A DNA stretch of 64,000 nt from Gammaproteobacteria bacterium (lineage in GTDB: Bacteria; Pseudomonadota; Gammaproteobacteria; Acidiferrobacterales; Sulfurifustaceae). Within the stretch, counting starts at the first letter, position 1, and every line of letters begins with the position of its first letter. The DNA lies in assembly GCA_016199745.1 (NCBI GenBank), contig JACQFZ010000048.1:62001-126000 (forward strand). Reading direction: 5' to 3'. The notes under the pieces were generated by a model. That model was given only the letters and a program-made list of their open reading frames with translations, ran no database searches and was not told the origin of the DNA. Below are positions 28,934 through 37,378 of this stretch, in pieces. Made by a program: the position numbers and the translations under genes.

Positions 28934-29392
28934 ATGCAACTTACCCGCTTCTCCGATTTAGGCTTGCGCACGTTGATGTATCTAACCCGCGAGAGCCGCG
29001 CCTTACCAGTGACTATCAGTGAAATCGCCGGTGAATTCGCGGTACCGCAAAATCATTTGATCAAGGTGGCGAACAAGCTTGCAAAGCTTGGATGGATTAG
29101 CGCGCTGCGAGGTCGCAACGGCGGTTTGCGCTTGATCGTTCCGGCCGCCTCGCTGCGACTGGGTGCGGTGTTGCGCCAGTTGGAGGGCAGCACGGAACTG
29201 ATCGACTGCGACCAACCGCCCTGCCCGTTGAGCGGACGTTGTCTGCTGAAACGGGCACTTAACGTTGGTCTCGACACCTTCTACCAAACGATGGACGACT
29301 ATAGCTTGGCCGATGTGTCCAAAGGCCGAACCGGCAGCACCATCGACGTCATGCATCAGCATTTTCTGAAGGAGCAGACACGGCAGCGTTGA
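28934..29392 (+). CDS. nsrR: Rrf2-family nitric-oxide-sensing repressor NsrR
   Basis: A 152-residue Rrf2 protein with an N-terminal winged helix (MQLTRFSDLGLRTLMYL, EIAGEFAVPQNHLIKVANKL) and the cluster-binding cysteines in CDQPPCPLSGRC. The C-x4-C-x5-C spacing is that of NsrR, which holds an NO-sensitive iron-sulfur cluster. The gene lies 64 bases ahead of hmp on the same strand, the classical target of NsrR, and a candidate operator precedes it. Confidence 0.9.
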   Translation: MQLTRFSDLGLRTLMYLTRESRALPVTISEIAGEFAVPQNHLIKVANKLAKLGWISALRGRNGGLRLIVPAASLRLGAVLRQLEGSTELIDCDQPPCPLSGRCLLKRALNVGLDTFYQTMDDYSLADVSKGRTGSTIDVMHQHFLKEQTRQR

Positions 29393-29456
29393 CGATGAGA
29401 AACAACGATTTGCCGTCACTTAAAAGTAGCATCTAACATACCACAAAGGAGTTGTC

Positions 29457-30665
29457 TTGCTCTCCCCTACTGCCCGTCCTTACATCGACGCCAGCGTGCC
29501 GGTGCTGCGCGCCCACGGCACCGCCATTACTCGTTGCTTTTATCAGCGCCTGTTTGCGGCCCATCCCGAGTTGACGAACCTCTTTAATATCGGCAACCAG
29601 GCTAACGGCTCGCAACAGCAGTCGCTAGCTGCGGCGATCTTTGCTTACGCCGCCAACTACGACGATGCTGCCGCATTGGCACCGGTGGTCGAGCGAATCG
29701 TTCATAAACATGCCGCGGTTGGAATTAAGCCGGCGCACTATCCCATCGTTGGCCGTCATTTGATTGCGGCGATCCGTGAAGTGCTCGGCGACGCAGCCTC
29801 GCCTGATTTACTCGCGGCGTGGGACGAAGCCTATTGGCTATTAGCCGGCGAGCTTATCGCGGCCGAGGCCCGGCTCTATCAACATAGCGGTACTACCGCC
29901 GGTGCGCTGCAAGCGCTAAAGATCAAGCAAGTGCGTGCTGAAGGTACCGACATCGTTTCCTATTATTTGCAAACACCGGCGGGAACATCGCCCGGTCTTT
30001 TTCTTCCGGGCCAGTATGTGAGTGCGGCGGTGAATTTCGGCGACGGCTCGCACCAACGACGGCAATACAGTTTGTCAGATGCGCCCGGACGGCCTTGGTG
30101 GCGTCTCACGGTAAAACGCGAAGATGGTGGTGGCAATACACCGGCCGGTAAGGTTTCGACGTGGATCCATGCAAAATTACAAGCCGGCGATACGTTATGG
30201 GTGAGCATACCGTTCGGCAATTTCACGCCGACCTTAGACGGCGCACAGCCCATCGTATTGCTCTCGGCTGGCGTCGGAATCACACCGATGATATCGGTCC
30301 TAAATACGCTACTCGACCGAAACCCCATGCGTCCGGTCGTCTTCGCCTACGCCGCATGTAACAGCGATCACCATGCCCTACGCGCCGATCTCACCGACGC
30401 ACGTGCCCGCCATGCGAAACTCACCACGGTGGTGTTCTATGAAATGCCGCTGGAACATGACCGCCCCGGTATCGACTATGACCATGTCGGCAGAATGAAT
30501 CTCGCCAGTGTCATCGACGATCAGTATGGTGCTGCGGATTATTACCTCTGCGGCCCAATTGGCTTCATGCAGCAACAACGAAAGATGTTGCTTGCGCGCG
30601 GCGTAGCGCCGGCTCACATCCATCGGGAGGTTTTCGGTCCGGATATGCTAGATCACCTCCAGTGA
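29457..30665 (+). CDS. hmp: Flavohaemoprotein, nitric oxide dioxygenase
   Basis: A 402-residue three-domain protein: globin (residues 1-140, proximal His in HKHAAVGIKPAHYPIVG), FAD domain (RQYSLSDAP) and NAD domain (LLSAGVGITPMISVL; C-terminal HREVFGPD). It oxidises NO to nitrate in the cytoplasm using O2 and NADH. The start is TTG 29457, supported by AAAGGAG 5 bases upstream and by the family N-terminus LSPTARPYIDASVPVL; no ATG fits. Closed by a strong terminator. Expected to be repressed by NsrR. Confidence 0.95.
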   Translation: MLSPTARPYIDASVPVLRAHGTAITRCFYQRLFAAHPELTNLFNIGNQANGSQQQSLAAAIFAYAANYDDAAALAPVVERIVHKHAAVGIKPAHYPIVGRHLIAAIREVLGDAASPDLLAAWDEAYWLLAGELIAAEARLYQHSGTTAGALQALKIKQVRAEGTDIVSYYLQTPAGTSPGLFLPGQYVSAAVNFGDGSHQRRQYSLSDAPGRPWWRLTVKREDGGGNTPAGKVSTWIHAKLQAGDTLWVSIPFGNFTPTLDGAQPIVLLSAGVGITPMISVLNTLLDRNPMRPVVFAYAACNSDHHALRADLTDARARHAKLTTVVFYEMPLEHDRPGIDYDHVGRMNLASVIDDQYGAADYYLCGPIGFMQQQRKMLLARGVAPAHIHREVFGPDMLDHLQ

Positions 30666-30696
30666 TTCAAGCTGACAGGCTCCCCCTTTCTTCACA

Positions 30697-30730
30697 GGCG
30701 AGCGGACATACGTCCGCTCGCCATTTCTTT
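30697..30730 (+). terminator. Rho-independent terminator after hmp
   Basis: GGCGAGCGGAC and GTCCGCTCGCC form a perfect 11-bp stem around ATAC, followed by ATTTCTTT. It begins 31 bases past the hmp stop. Confidence 0.9.
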
Positions 30731-30800
30731 GACCGGTTGCCAAGCTGCCGGCGGGTCTGCATCATGCGTCGCATACCTTCGATTCGGACGCTCCCGACGC

Positions 30801-32849
30801 ATGACTAAAAAAGAACGTAGCGCCAAGCAACCATCGCCCGCTTCTGGGTCCAGGGCCATGCTCGAGCAGGCCTTCGCCGAGGCGATGGAACAATACCAAA
30901 AAGGAAACTATGCGCAGGCCGAACAGGCATTCCGCCGTGCCGCAACCATCGCGCCAACGAGCGCAGCGGTAGCGCACAATCTTGCGCACATGATTCATTT
31001 GCGCGGTGCTCATACGGAGGCTATCGCCGCGTATCGCCGCGCGCTAGCCATCAAGCCCGACTACGTCGAGGCGTGGTTTAATCTCGGTAATGCGCTGCGC
31101 GAACACGGAGATATTTCCGCTGCTATCGATGCCTGCCGTCGCGTGATTCAACTGAAACCCGATTTTGCCGCGGCATGGAACAACTTCGCCACGCTATTGC
31201 TAACTCAGGGAGAACTCGCCGAAGCGCAAAAGGCTTACGAGAAAGCGGTTGACCTACGTCCGAATGATATGGACGCTTATAACAATCTAGCCTGCTGTCT
31301 TCAACGCCGACGGGACTATGCGCCGGCGGAACAACGGTTTTTACACATCTTAAAAATCGACCCCAATCATGCCGACGCATTGTTCAACTTAGCCCAGCTA
31401 CTGCAAGAACAGAATCGATATGTCGAAGCCGCGGAAATTTATCGGCGATTCTTGGCACTCCGACCGGATCACGCCGACGCCTGGAACAATTTCGGTGTAT
31501 CGCTTGATCGAATCGGCCGTTCGACCGAAGCAGAAGCCGCCTTTCGCCGGGCGATTTTATTGCAACCGGGCAACTCCCGGGCGATCTCCAACTTCGCGAC
31601 TTGGTTATCCATACAGGAGCGCATAGCCGAAGCGGAAGCCGCCTATCGAGAAGCGATTCGACTCAATCCCGACGATGCCACTACCTACAACCATCTAGGC
31701 CTAACATTAGCCGCCAAAGGCGACATCGAGGCAGCTGAGCGCAATTATCGCCACGCCTTAACGTTGGATCCAAATTTGGCTGAGGCCTACGCGCATATTT
31801 CGATGACAACCAAATTTACGTCGTCAGAACACGACGACGTAAAAAGCATGGAACGTCTGCTCACCAGCGAGGTGCTGGATCAGGAGCAAACGGCGAAACT
31901 CTGCTTTGCTTTGGGCAAGGTCTACGACGATTGCAAGGCGTACGACAAAGCTTTTTTTTTCTACGACCGCGCTAACAAGTTAAAACACGTCTCGACGAAA
32001 TTTGACATTGAGCGCCTGCGCGCTCAGGTCGAGCGCATCATTAGGACATTCGATGCCGATTTCTTTGCCCGCCAACGTCACCATGGATGCGACGATGAGC
32101 TCCCGGTATTTATCGTCGGTATGCCGCGTTCCGGCACGACGTTGGTCGAGCAAATTGTCGCCAGTCATCCGCAAGTCCACGGTGCCGGCGAGCTCGTCAA
32201 AATAAGCGAGATCATCACTTGCCTGGAGAACCAGCCCGGTCAAGCACAGCGTCGGTATCCCGAGTACCTAAATGAGTGGGTGCTGGATGAAAGCCGCGCC
32301 GCTGCCGCCGGCTACTTGGAGCGACTACGACGTGATGTAAAGGATCAACATCATATCGTTCGCGTCACCGACAAGATGCACTTCAACTTTATGCATCTGG
32401 GTCTGATTGCCCTACTGTTTCCCAAAGCCAGAATCATTCATTGCCGACGTGACCCGCTGGATACTTGTTTGTCCAATTATTTTCACGATTTCGCGCCAGG
32501 CGTGAACTACGCCTACTCGCTCGAGGAGATCGCCCGGTATTACCAAGAATACGAGCGCGTGATGCGTCATTGGCAAGATGTACTACCGATAAAAATACTC
32601 GACAGCCAATACGAGAAAGTGGTCGCCGATATTGATACGGAAGCGCGCAGGCTCATCGATTATTTGGGACTGGAGTGGCACTCTGCATGCCTTGAATTCT
32701 ACCGATCTGCGCGCACGGTCAGGACTCTAAGTGTTGGTCAAGTCCGTCAGCCGATTTACACGCAGTCTAAACAACGTTGGAAAAATTACGCGGCCCACAT
32801 TGAACCCTTGATAAAAATCCTAGGTCCGACAATTGACGATACACTTTAA
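30801..32849 (+). CDS. TPR-repeat protein with C-terminal sulfotransferase domain
   Basis: A 682-residue fusion. Residues about 20-340 hold nine or so tetratricopeptide repeats (for example [38 protein letters not shown]). Residues about 430-670 form a sulfotransferase domain with the PAPS-binding loop [18 protein letters not shown] near residue 440 and a second PAPS-contact segment, [15 protein letters not shown]. It has no signal peptide or membrane anchor. The acceptor is unknown; such proteins often modify glycans, lipids or peptides picked up by the TPR part. ATG 30801 is chosen because the upstream frame overlaps the hmp terminator region. Confidence 0.88.
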   Translation: MTKKERSAKQPSPASGSRAMLEQAFAEAMEQYQKGNYAQAEQAFRRAATIAPTSAAVAHNLAHMIHLRGAHTEAIAAYRRALAIKPDYVEAWFNLGNALREHGDISAAIDACRRVIQLKPDFAAAWNNFATLLLTQGELAEAQKAYEKAVDLRPNDMDAYNNLACCLQRRRDYAPAEQRFLHILKIDPNHADALFNLAQLLQEQNRYVEAAEIYRRFLALRPDHADAWNNFGVSLDRIGRSTEAEAAFRRAILLQPGNSRAISNFATWLSIQERIAEAEAAYREAIRLNPDDATTYNHLGLTLAAKGDIEAAERNYRHALTLDPNLAEAYAHISMTTKFTSSEHDDVKSMERLLTSEVLDQEQTAKLCFALGKVYDDCKAYDKAFFFYDRANKLKHVSTKFDIERLRAQVERIIRTFDADFFARQRHHGCDDELPVFIVGMPRSGTTLVEQIVASHPQVHGAGELVKISEIITCLENQPGQAQRRYPEYLNEWVLDESRAAAAGYLERLRRDVKDQHHIVRVTDKMHFNFMHLGLIALLFPKARIIHCRRDPLDTCLSNYFHDFAPGVNYAYSLEEIARYYQEYERVMRHWQDVLPIKILDSQYEKVVADIDTEARRLIDYLGLEWHSACLEFYRSARTVRTLSVGQVRQPIYTQSKQRWKNYAAHIEPLIKILGPTIDDTL

Positions 32850-32855
32850 TAACAT

Positions 32856-33027
32856 CAGGGCCGAGCGTGAAGTAAAACGTTGTACCCACCCCTAGCTTAG
32901 CGTCAACCCAAATGCGACCACCGTGACGATCGATGACTCGGCGTACGATGGCGAGCCCGACACCGGTGCCTTCGTACTCGTTATCGCCATGGAGTCTTTG
33001 AAAGACGCCAAACAGTTTTTCGACATA
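32856..33027 (-). pseudogene. Histidine kinase ATPase-domain fragment
   Basis: About 57 residues of a HATPase_c C-terminus: [40 protein letters not shown] and [11 protein letters not shown], as in phytochrome-like or PAS-type hybrid kinases. The F-box and G2 box are present but everything upstream (N-box, H-box, sensor) is absent, and downstream the frame runs antisense into the TPR gene. It is a dead remnant. Confidence 0.75.
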
Positions 33028-33131
33028 AGAAATACCGGACGTTCGGTTATTTTTTCGCGCCCCATGCCCCTCTGCCCTACTAAGAAAACATAGCACAGGC
33101 AATTTGACGTCAAGCGCCGATAACGAATAAA

Positions 33132-33292
33132 GCGGCTACCCGACTGGTACTTACTTAACTGAAGGGAGCCTCTAAAAATTCAAACATGTAGGGTGGGCAA
33201 CGATTTTTTGCCCACGCAGATCCCAAAAAACACCTGGGAGAGGGAGTGGCAGCTCCGATGCGTCTTTAAGTAAGTGCCATTCGCGGCTACCC
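33132..33292. repeat. Small inverted-repeat element flanked by direct repeats (MITE-like candidate)
   Basis: ACTTACTTAA (33149-33158) and TTAAGTAAGT (33266-33275) are inverted repeats, extending to about 14 bp with one mismatch (TGGyACTTACTTAA). Outside them the 10-mer GCGGCTACCC occurs directly at 33132-33141 and 33283-33292. The interior contains a GTGGGCAA/TTGCCCAC hairpin (33193-33215). No coding capacity. Confidence 0.5.
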
Positions 33293-33458
33293 TATAAACT
33301 ATCGCGGTCGAGCGCCTGTTTCGCTACACAAATCGCAAAGAACAGTTTTTGCTACTTTTCTATTGGCCATTTCCTGGCATATTGTTATTCGTTTGGCATC
33401 CCCTATGTAGGATGGATCACGTCGATCTATTTGGCTTCCAACCAAGGAAACCTAAGGA
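33293..33458. other. Intergenic leader of the second solute-binding protein
   Basis: No gene. AT-rich patches around 33340-33390 may hold the promoter; AAGGAAACCTAAGGA lies directly before the start codon at 33459. Confidence 0.35.
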
Positions 33459-34316
33459 ATGAATTCAAGCCATATTCCAGACAGCAATAAGCAAGGGCAG
33501 TTCTCTTATTCAGCAACGACGTACCGCCGCTCCGCGGCGAGCGATATTCGGCGGACCGATTCCGTTCTGAAAGAACGGTTTCGTATCGTGTCGTGCGTTA
33601 TCGCGTTGTTCGCCATTCTATTGACGGGCACAATTCCGGCAAACGCCACCGACAATATTCACATCAACGTCGACGACGCCAACCCACCCTTTATGTTCAT
33701 GCGCCAAGGGAAGTCGGCCGGCCTGTATCCGACGTTGATGGCGGCGGTCTTCCACGAAATGCGCGTCGAAGTCGACATCGAATCCAAACCTTGGCGCCGT
33801 GCCTTGGCAGAGATTGAAGCGAGTACTGCCGGCGTTGGCGGCATCTATAAGAATTCCGAACGCATCAAAAAGTTCGACTACAGCGACCCGCTGTTTACCG
33901 AACGAATGAACGTCTACGTCGTCGCCTACCGCGACTTTCCGTTCTCCGGTTTAAACGATTTAATGAAAAAGCGTGTGGGTGTCATCCGCGGTTGGAGCTA
34001 CGGCAACGAGTTCGATGAGGCGCGTCGTTCCGGCGCTGTCATTCCCAACGAGGTATCGGACGACAAACAGAATTTTCAAAAATTAAATATGGGACGCGTG
34101 GATGCTGTTCTCTCGATTGAGCAATCGGCTAACGCGCTCATAAAGTCCTATCCAAATCTTCGTCTGGCAGGAACGCTAGCCGAGAATCCGACTTACCTTG
34201 CCTTCAACAAATCGGCGCATATGGAAGCTTTTCTCGCGCGCTTCAATGAAGCGTTGGCACGCCTGAAGAAATCGGGAGAATTCGAACGCCTCGTGACAAA
34301 AGAACTGAAGCGATAG
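33459..34316 (+). CDS. Periplasmic solute-binding protein (SBP_bac_3 type), long N-terminus
   Basis: A 285-residue family 3 binding protein related to the one at 25441. Roughly 38 polar residues precede the evident Sec signal (FRIVSCVIALFAILL ... ANA), which is long for a signal n-region, so initiation at an internal non-ATG codon near 33570 is possible. The body has VDDANPPFMFMRQG, YSDPLFTERM and VGVIRGWSYGNEF. No transporter genes are adjacent; it may be an orphan binding protein or sensor input. Confidence 0.8.
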   Translation: MNSSHIPDSNKQGQFSYSATTYRRSAASDIRRTDSVLKERFRIVSCVIALFAILLTGTIPANATDNIHINVDDANPPFMFMRQGKSAGLYPTLMAAVFHEMRVEVDIESKPWRRALAEIEASTAGVGGIYKNSERIKKFDYSDPLFTERMNVYVVAYRDFPFSGLNDLMKKRVGVIRGWSYGNEFDEARRSGAVIPNEVSDDKQNFQKLNMGRVDAVLSIEQSANALIKSYPNLRLAGTLAENPTYLAFNKSAHMEAFLARFNEALARLKKSGEFERLVTKELKR

Positions 34317-34404
34317 GTAGGCAAATGTCTCGATGCAGGCTGTCGACCTCTGTAGTAAAGCCATTGGGCCGCGAATGCGGCTCAATGGGATGAACATACC
34401 GTTT

Positions 34405-35370
34405 TTACTTTAGCTTGCTGTTAACCAACCCGTAAATGCTGTAACCAATCATGTACGGCAACTGATAGTCGGGGAATGTCGTGGCGAAGCGCTGCTGTAA
34501 CACTTGATAATGTGCGCTCGTTTTCGCCGGATCGCTAAGCTCACTTTTACGATCGCCCAACTCGGCGATGTACTTATCGACCAGCATGTTGGCTTTGGTC
34601 AAGTAAGCCTGTTGTGCATCCACTGCTTTCCGAACATTGACGAACTGGCCGCGTCCGCCGTAGACCTTAGCGCCGGGTTTACCTTTGGTAAGTGCCGGCA
34701 ACTCACCGACCGCGGCAACCCATTTGTCCAGATCCGGTTGCGGTTTGCCATTGACGATGCCACCTTCGAGCCAGGCATGCGCCTTGTAATGTACCAGGTC
34801 GCCGACGATGAGATCTCCGGTCTTGTCGATACGTACCACAACCTGTTTGTTTGATACGCCGGAATTTTTAAGCTCGATCAAACTGAGCGTTTCGCCGGAC
34901 TTCAGTTTGAGCTGAGTCTCGCCGTCGAAGGTTATCTTCACGTTCTCGAACTTTGGGTAGGTTTCGTCGGTAAACATTTTGGCGATGTTGACGAAATAAT
35001 ATTTCTTGTATTCGTGCACACCTGGCATTGCTTCGGCCACCGCGCGACTACTGATCGATTCCACCCCTAGGCTATGCAAATACGCCAACCCGTTGAACTT
35101 GTCCGGATTCGGATGCGTGACGATCACGCGCGTGATCGGTGAAGGTGTTTCTTTTTTTACCTGCTCGACCATCGCCTGCGTCAGCGCCGGAACGAACTGC
35201 GTGTCGATCAACGTTACCTCCCGGCCGTCGTCGTAATAGAAAGTATGCGTATCGAAGCCGTTGGCGTCCGAGGTAAATACACCGAGCTTGCCGGCTTGCG
35301 CCGCACCCGCGCCCAGGCCAAGCGTCGTGGCAGCAGCCATCAATAGCGTATTTTTTAGAATTGAGGTCAT
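34405..35370 (-). CDS. Exported MBL-fold protein with an altered metal motif
   Basis: A 321-residue protein with a Sec signal (LLMAAATTLGLGAGAAQAG) and a metallo-beta-lactamase-like order of strands: LIDTQFVPALTQAMVEQV, VIVTHPNPDKFNGLAYL and DLIVGDLVHYKAHAW. The family metal motif HxHxDH reads H-P-N-P-D-K here, so two usual ligands are replaced (His to Asn, His to Lys). It may bind one metal or none, or act as a binding protein. ATG 35370 follows GGAG by 7 bases; an in-frame ATG at 35409 is less likely. It diverges from an AraC regulator, its probable controller. Confidence 0.8.
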   Translation of the reverse strand: MTSILKNTLLMAAATTLGLGAGAAQAGKLGVFTSDANGFDTHTFYYDDGREVTLIDTQFVPALTQAMVEQVKKETPSPITRVIVTHPNPDKFNGLAYLHSLGVESISSRAVAEAMPGVHEYKKYYFVNIAKMFTDETYPKFENVKITFDGETQLKLKSGETLSLIELKNSGVSNKQVVVRIDKTGDLIVGDLVHYKAHAWLEGGIVNGKPQPDLDKWVAAVGELPALTKGKPGAKVYGGRGQFVNVRKAVDAQQAYLTKANMLVDKYIAELGDRKSELSDPAKTSAHYQVLQQRFATTFPDYQLPYMIGYSIYGLVNSKLK

Positions 35371-35403
35371 GGTGTTTCTCCACATTGGGTTGGATATACG
35401 ACG

Positions 35404-35432
35404 CGACACATCGTATACAGTCGATCGTGTCG
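35404..35432. promoter_or_regulatory. Candidate operator in the MBL/AraC divergent gap
   Basis: CGACACATCG (35404-35413) and CGATCGTGTCG (35422-35432) form an imperfect inverted repeat with one unpaired base, in the 76-bp divergent promoter region. Confidence 0.4.
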
Positions 35433-35446
35433 ACGATTGGCGTAGA

Positions 35447-36280
35447 ATGCCAACCCATATGGCAAAACAGACAAGTCATAACTACCATATCGAGCGGCTC
35501 GGCGATGCCCGCATCATCGATCCCGACAAAATCGCCCGCCCCGCATTCGTATTGCACCAACGTTATGCACGTGCCGACAGTGCGCCGCATAAACATCGTA
35601 AGGGCCAGTTGTTGTATGCCGCCGAAGGTGTACCGCGCATCGAAACCGATGGCGGCAGCTGGATCGTTCCTCCGCAACGCGGTGTTTGGCTGCCGCCGGG
35701 ATTCATGCACCGCATCGTTTCGCGGCGCAGTTTCACACTCTGCTCCTTATATATAGAGTCGAGCGGTGCTCGTGCCCTACCCAAACGTTGCTGCACCGTC
35801 GCCGTCACACCGTTGGTGCGCGAGCTGTTGCTACAGGCGGCGCACTACGGCGGGCGCTATCCCAAGAACGGTCCGCAGGCGCGTTTGCACGCCGTACTCA
35901 TCGACCAAGTTGCCACGCTGCCGCAGACGCCGTTATATCTTCCGGAACCCAAAGATCGTCGTCTGCGCACCATTACTGCCGCGCTGCGCGCTGATCCAGC
36001 CGCTACCGACACCTTAGAAGATTGGGCGACCCGTGTCGGCGCCAGCAGTCGCACGCTCGCGCGCTTATTCACGAAAGAAACGAAATTGAGCTTCGCGATG
36101 TGGCGCCAACAACTGCGGCTGCTGGTGGCGTTGGAAGCATTGGCGCAAGGCCGATCGGTAACCGCCGCAGCGGTCGATGTCGGCTATCAAGACACGTCGG
36201 CTTTTATTGCGATGTTTCGGCAAGCGCTCGGCGTAACGCCGGGGCGCTATTTCGAGAGCACGCTTGCGAAGGATTTTTAA
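35447..36280 (+). CDS. AraC-family regulator with cupin sensor domain
   Basis: A 277-residue protein. The N-terminal cupin part contains ADSAPHKHRKGQLLYAAEG and IVPPQRGVWLPPGFMHRI, and the C-terminal pair of helix-turn-helix motifs is clear: LEDWATRVGASSRTLARLF and VTAAAVDVGYQDTSAFIAMF, followed by LGVTPGRYF. Start ATG 35447, with ATG 35459 (MAKQ) possible. Probably senses a small organic ligand and controls the divergent MBL-fold gene. Confidence 0.88.
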   Translation: MPTHMAKQTSHNYHIERLGDARIIDPDKIARPAFVLHQRYARADSAPHKHRKGQLLYAAEGVPRIETDGGSWIVPPQRGVWLPPGFMHRIVSRRSFTLCSLYIESSGARALPKRCCTVAVTPLVRELLLQAAHYGGRYPKNGPQARLHAVLIDQVATLPQTPLYLPEPKDRRLRTITAALRADPAATDTLEDWATRVGASSRTLARLFTKETKLSFAMWRQQLRLLVALEALAQGRSVTAAAVDVGYQDTSAFIAMFRQALGVTPGRYFESTLAKDF

Positions 36281-36284
36281 ACTA

Positions 36285-36381
36285 AGAGACGGTAACAAAA
36301 TGAAATAGCTGCAACGTAGCCGTCCCCTCCCCCTGAGGGGGAGGGAGTTAAGGTGCCAACGTTCATTTTGTTACCGTCTCT
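36285..36381. mobile_element. 97-bp MITE-like element with 20-bp perfect terminal inverted repeats
   Basis: AGAGACGGTAACAAAATGAA (36285-36304) is repeated exactly in inverted form at 36362-36381. The 57-bp interior has its own palindrome (CCCTCCCC-CTGA-GGGGGAGGG). It starts 5 bases past the araC-type stop and lies 40 bases from the end of the convergent dehydrogenase gene. The symmetric ends suggest a miniature inverted-repeat element or a long bidirectional hairpin; no T-run flanks it. Confidence 0.6.
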
Positions 36382-36421
36382 GAGCCCTTATGTCGACCAG
36401 CACGCCAACGCCGTGCCAATC

Positions 36422-37378
36422 TCAATAACCCCGCGCGCGCTCGACACGGTGCGCGATTGGGCGCCCATCGCGCCAAGCCCGAACATTTTCGGCTGCCACG
36501 CGCGCCGCACTGCGTGGATCGGTTTGTGCCGCCGCATGCGGCAATAGCGTCACCTGCGGATGTCGCCAGTAACGGTGGCCGGGCGGTAGCGGTTCGGTAG
36601 GAAAGGCATCGAGCACCGCATGACCCACCTGACCGGAATCGAGCGCGGCCAAAAGATCGTCGTCCACCACATGAGCGCCGCGCGCCAAATTCACAAGACT
36701 GGCACCGGGCCGCATCGCGGCGAAGAAACGGCGGTCCAGCAGCCCGTGGGTCGCGGGCGTCAACGGCAGTAGGTTGATCACGATATCGCTGTTCGCCAGC
36801 AGCGAGTGCAACGCTTCGGCGCCGGCGCAAGTACGTACACCTTCGTCAACGGTGGCCTGCGCAGTTTGGCTCCAGCCGTTGACGATATAGCCTTGTGAGG
36901 CTAGCTTTCGTGCGGCCGCGCGACCCATCTGGCCTAAACCGAGCAGAGCGACCTGCACTTCATCCGCGCGCCGTTGCGGCAGTTGCCGCCACAGACCTTC
37001 CGATTGCTGACGTGCGTAAACGAAGAAACCCCGGTGCAACGACAGCGTCGCCCACAGCGTCGTTTCCGCCATCGCTGCATTCATTGCCGGATCGACCATA
37101 CGCGCAATCGGCACGTCCGGCGGCACGGTCGGATCTGCCAACAATCGATCGACCCCGGCCCACAACGACTGGATTAACTGCAGCTGGGTCAATCCCTGTA
37201 ACGCACCGGGTGGCGGGTTGGCGACTACGGCCACCTCGATTTGCCGTGTCTCATCCGCGTTCGCATCCAGACACCACATGGCCTCTGGTAACGCCACGCG
37301 TAACTCGTGCAGCCACTGGTCGCGCTCGGTCTCGTCAAAGCTGCCGCTTAACAGAATTCGCATCGGCACACCCGTCAT
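36422..37378 (-). CDS. D-2-hydroxyacid dehydrogenase, GhrA-like (glyoxylate/hydroxypyruvate reductase)
   Basis: A 318-residue NAD(P)H enzyme of the D-isomer 2-hydroxyacid dehydrogenase family. The Rossmann motif is VALLGLGQMGRAAARKL, the substrate Arg lies in LVNLARGAHVVDD, and the catalytic His in LLPHAAAQTDP. The best start, ATG 37378, overlaps the stop of the upstream zinc-ribbon gene as ATGA; ATG 37363 is also in frame. Translation of the two is thus coupled. The precise substrate is not determined by the sequence. Confidence 0.9.
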   Translation of the reverse strand: MTGVPMRILLSGSFDETERDQWLHELRVALPEAMWCLDANADETRQIEVAVVANPPPGALQGLTQLQLIQSLWAGVDRLLADPTVPPDVPIARMVDPAMNAAMAETTLWATLSLHRGFFVYARQQSEGLWRQLPQRRADEVQVALLGLGQMGRAAARKLASQGYIVNGWSQTAQATVDEGVRTCAGAEALHSLLANSDIVINLLPLTPATHGLLDRRFFAAMRPGASLVNLARGAHVVDDDLLAALDSGQVGHAVLDAFPTEPLPPGHRYWRHPQVTLLPHAAAQTDPRSAARVAAENVRAWRDGRPIAHRVERARGY

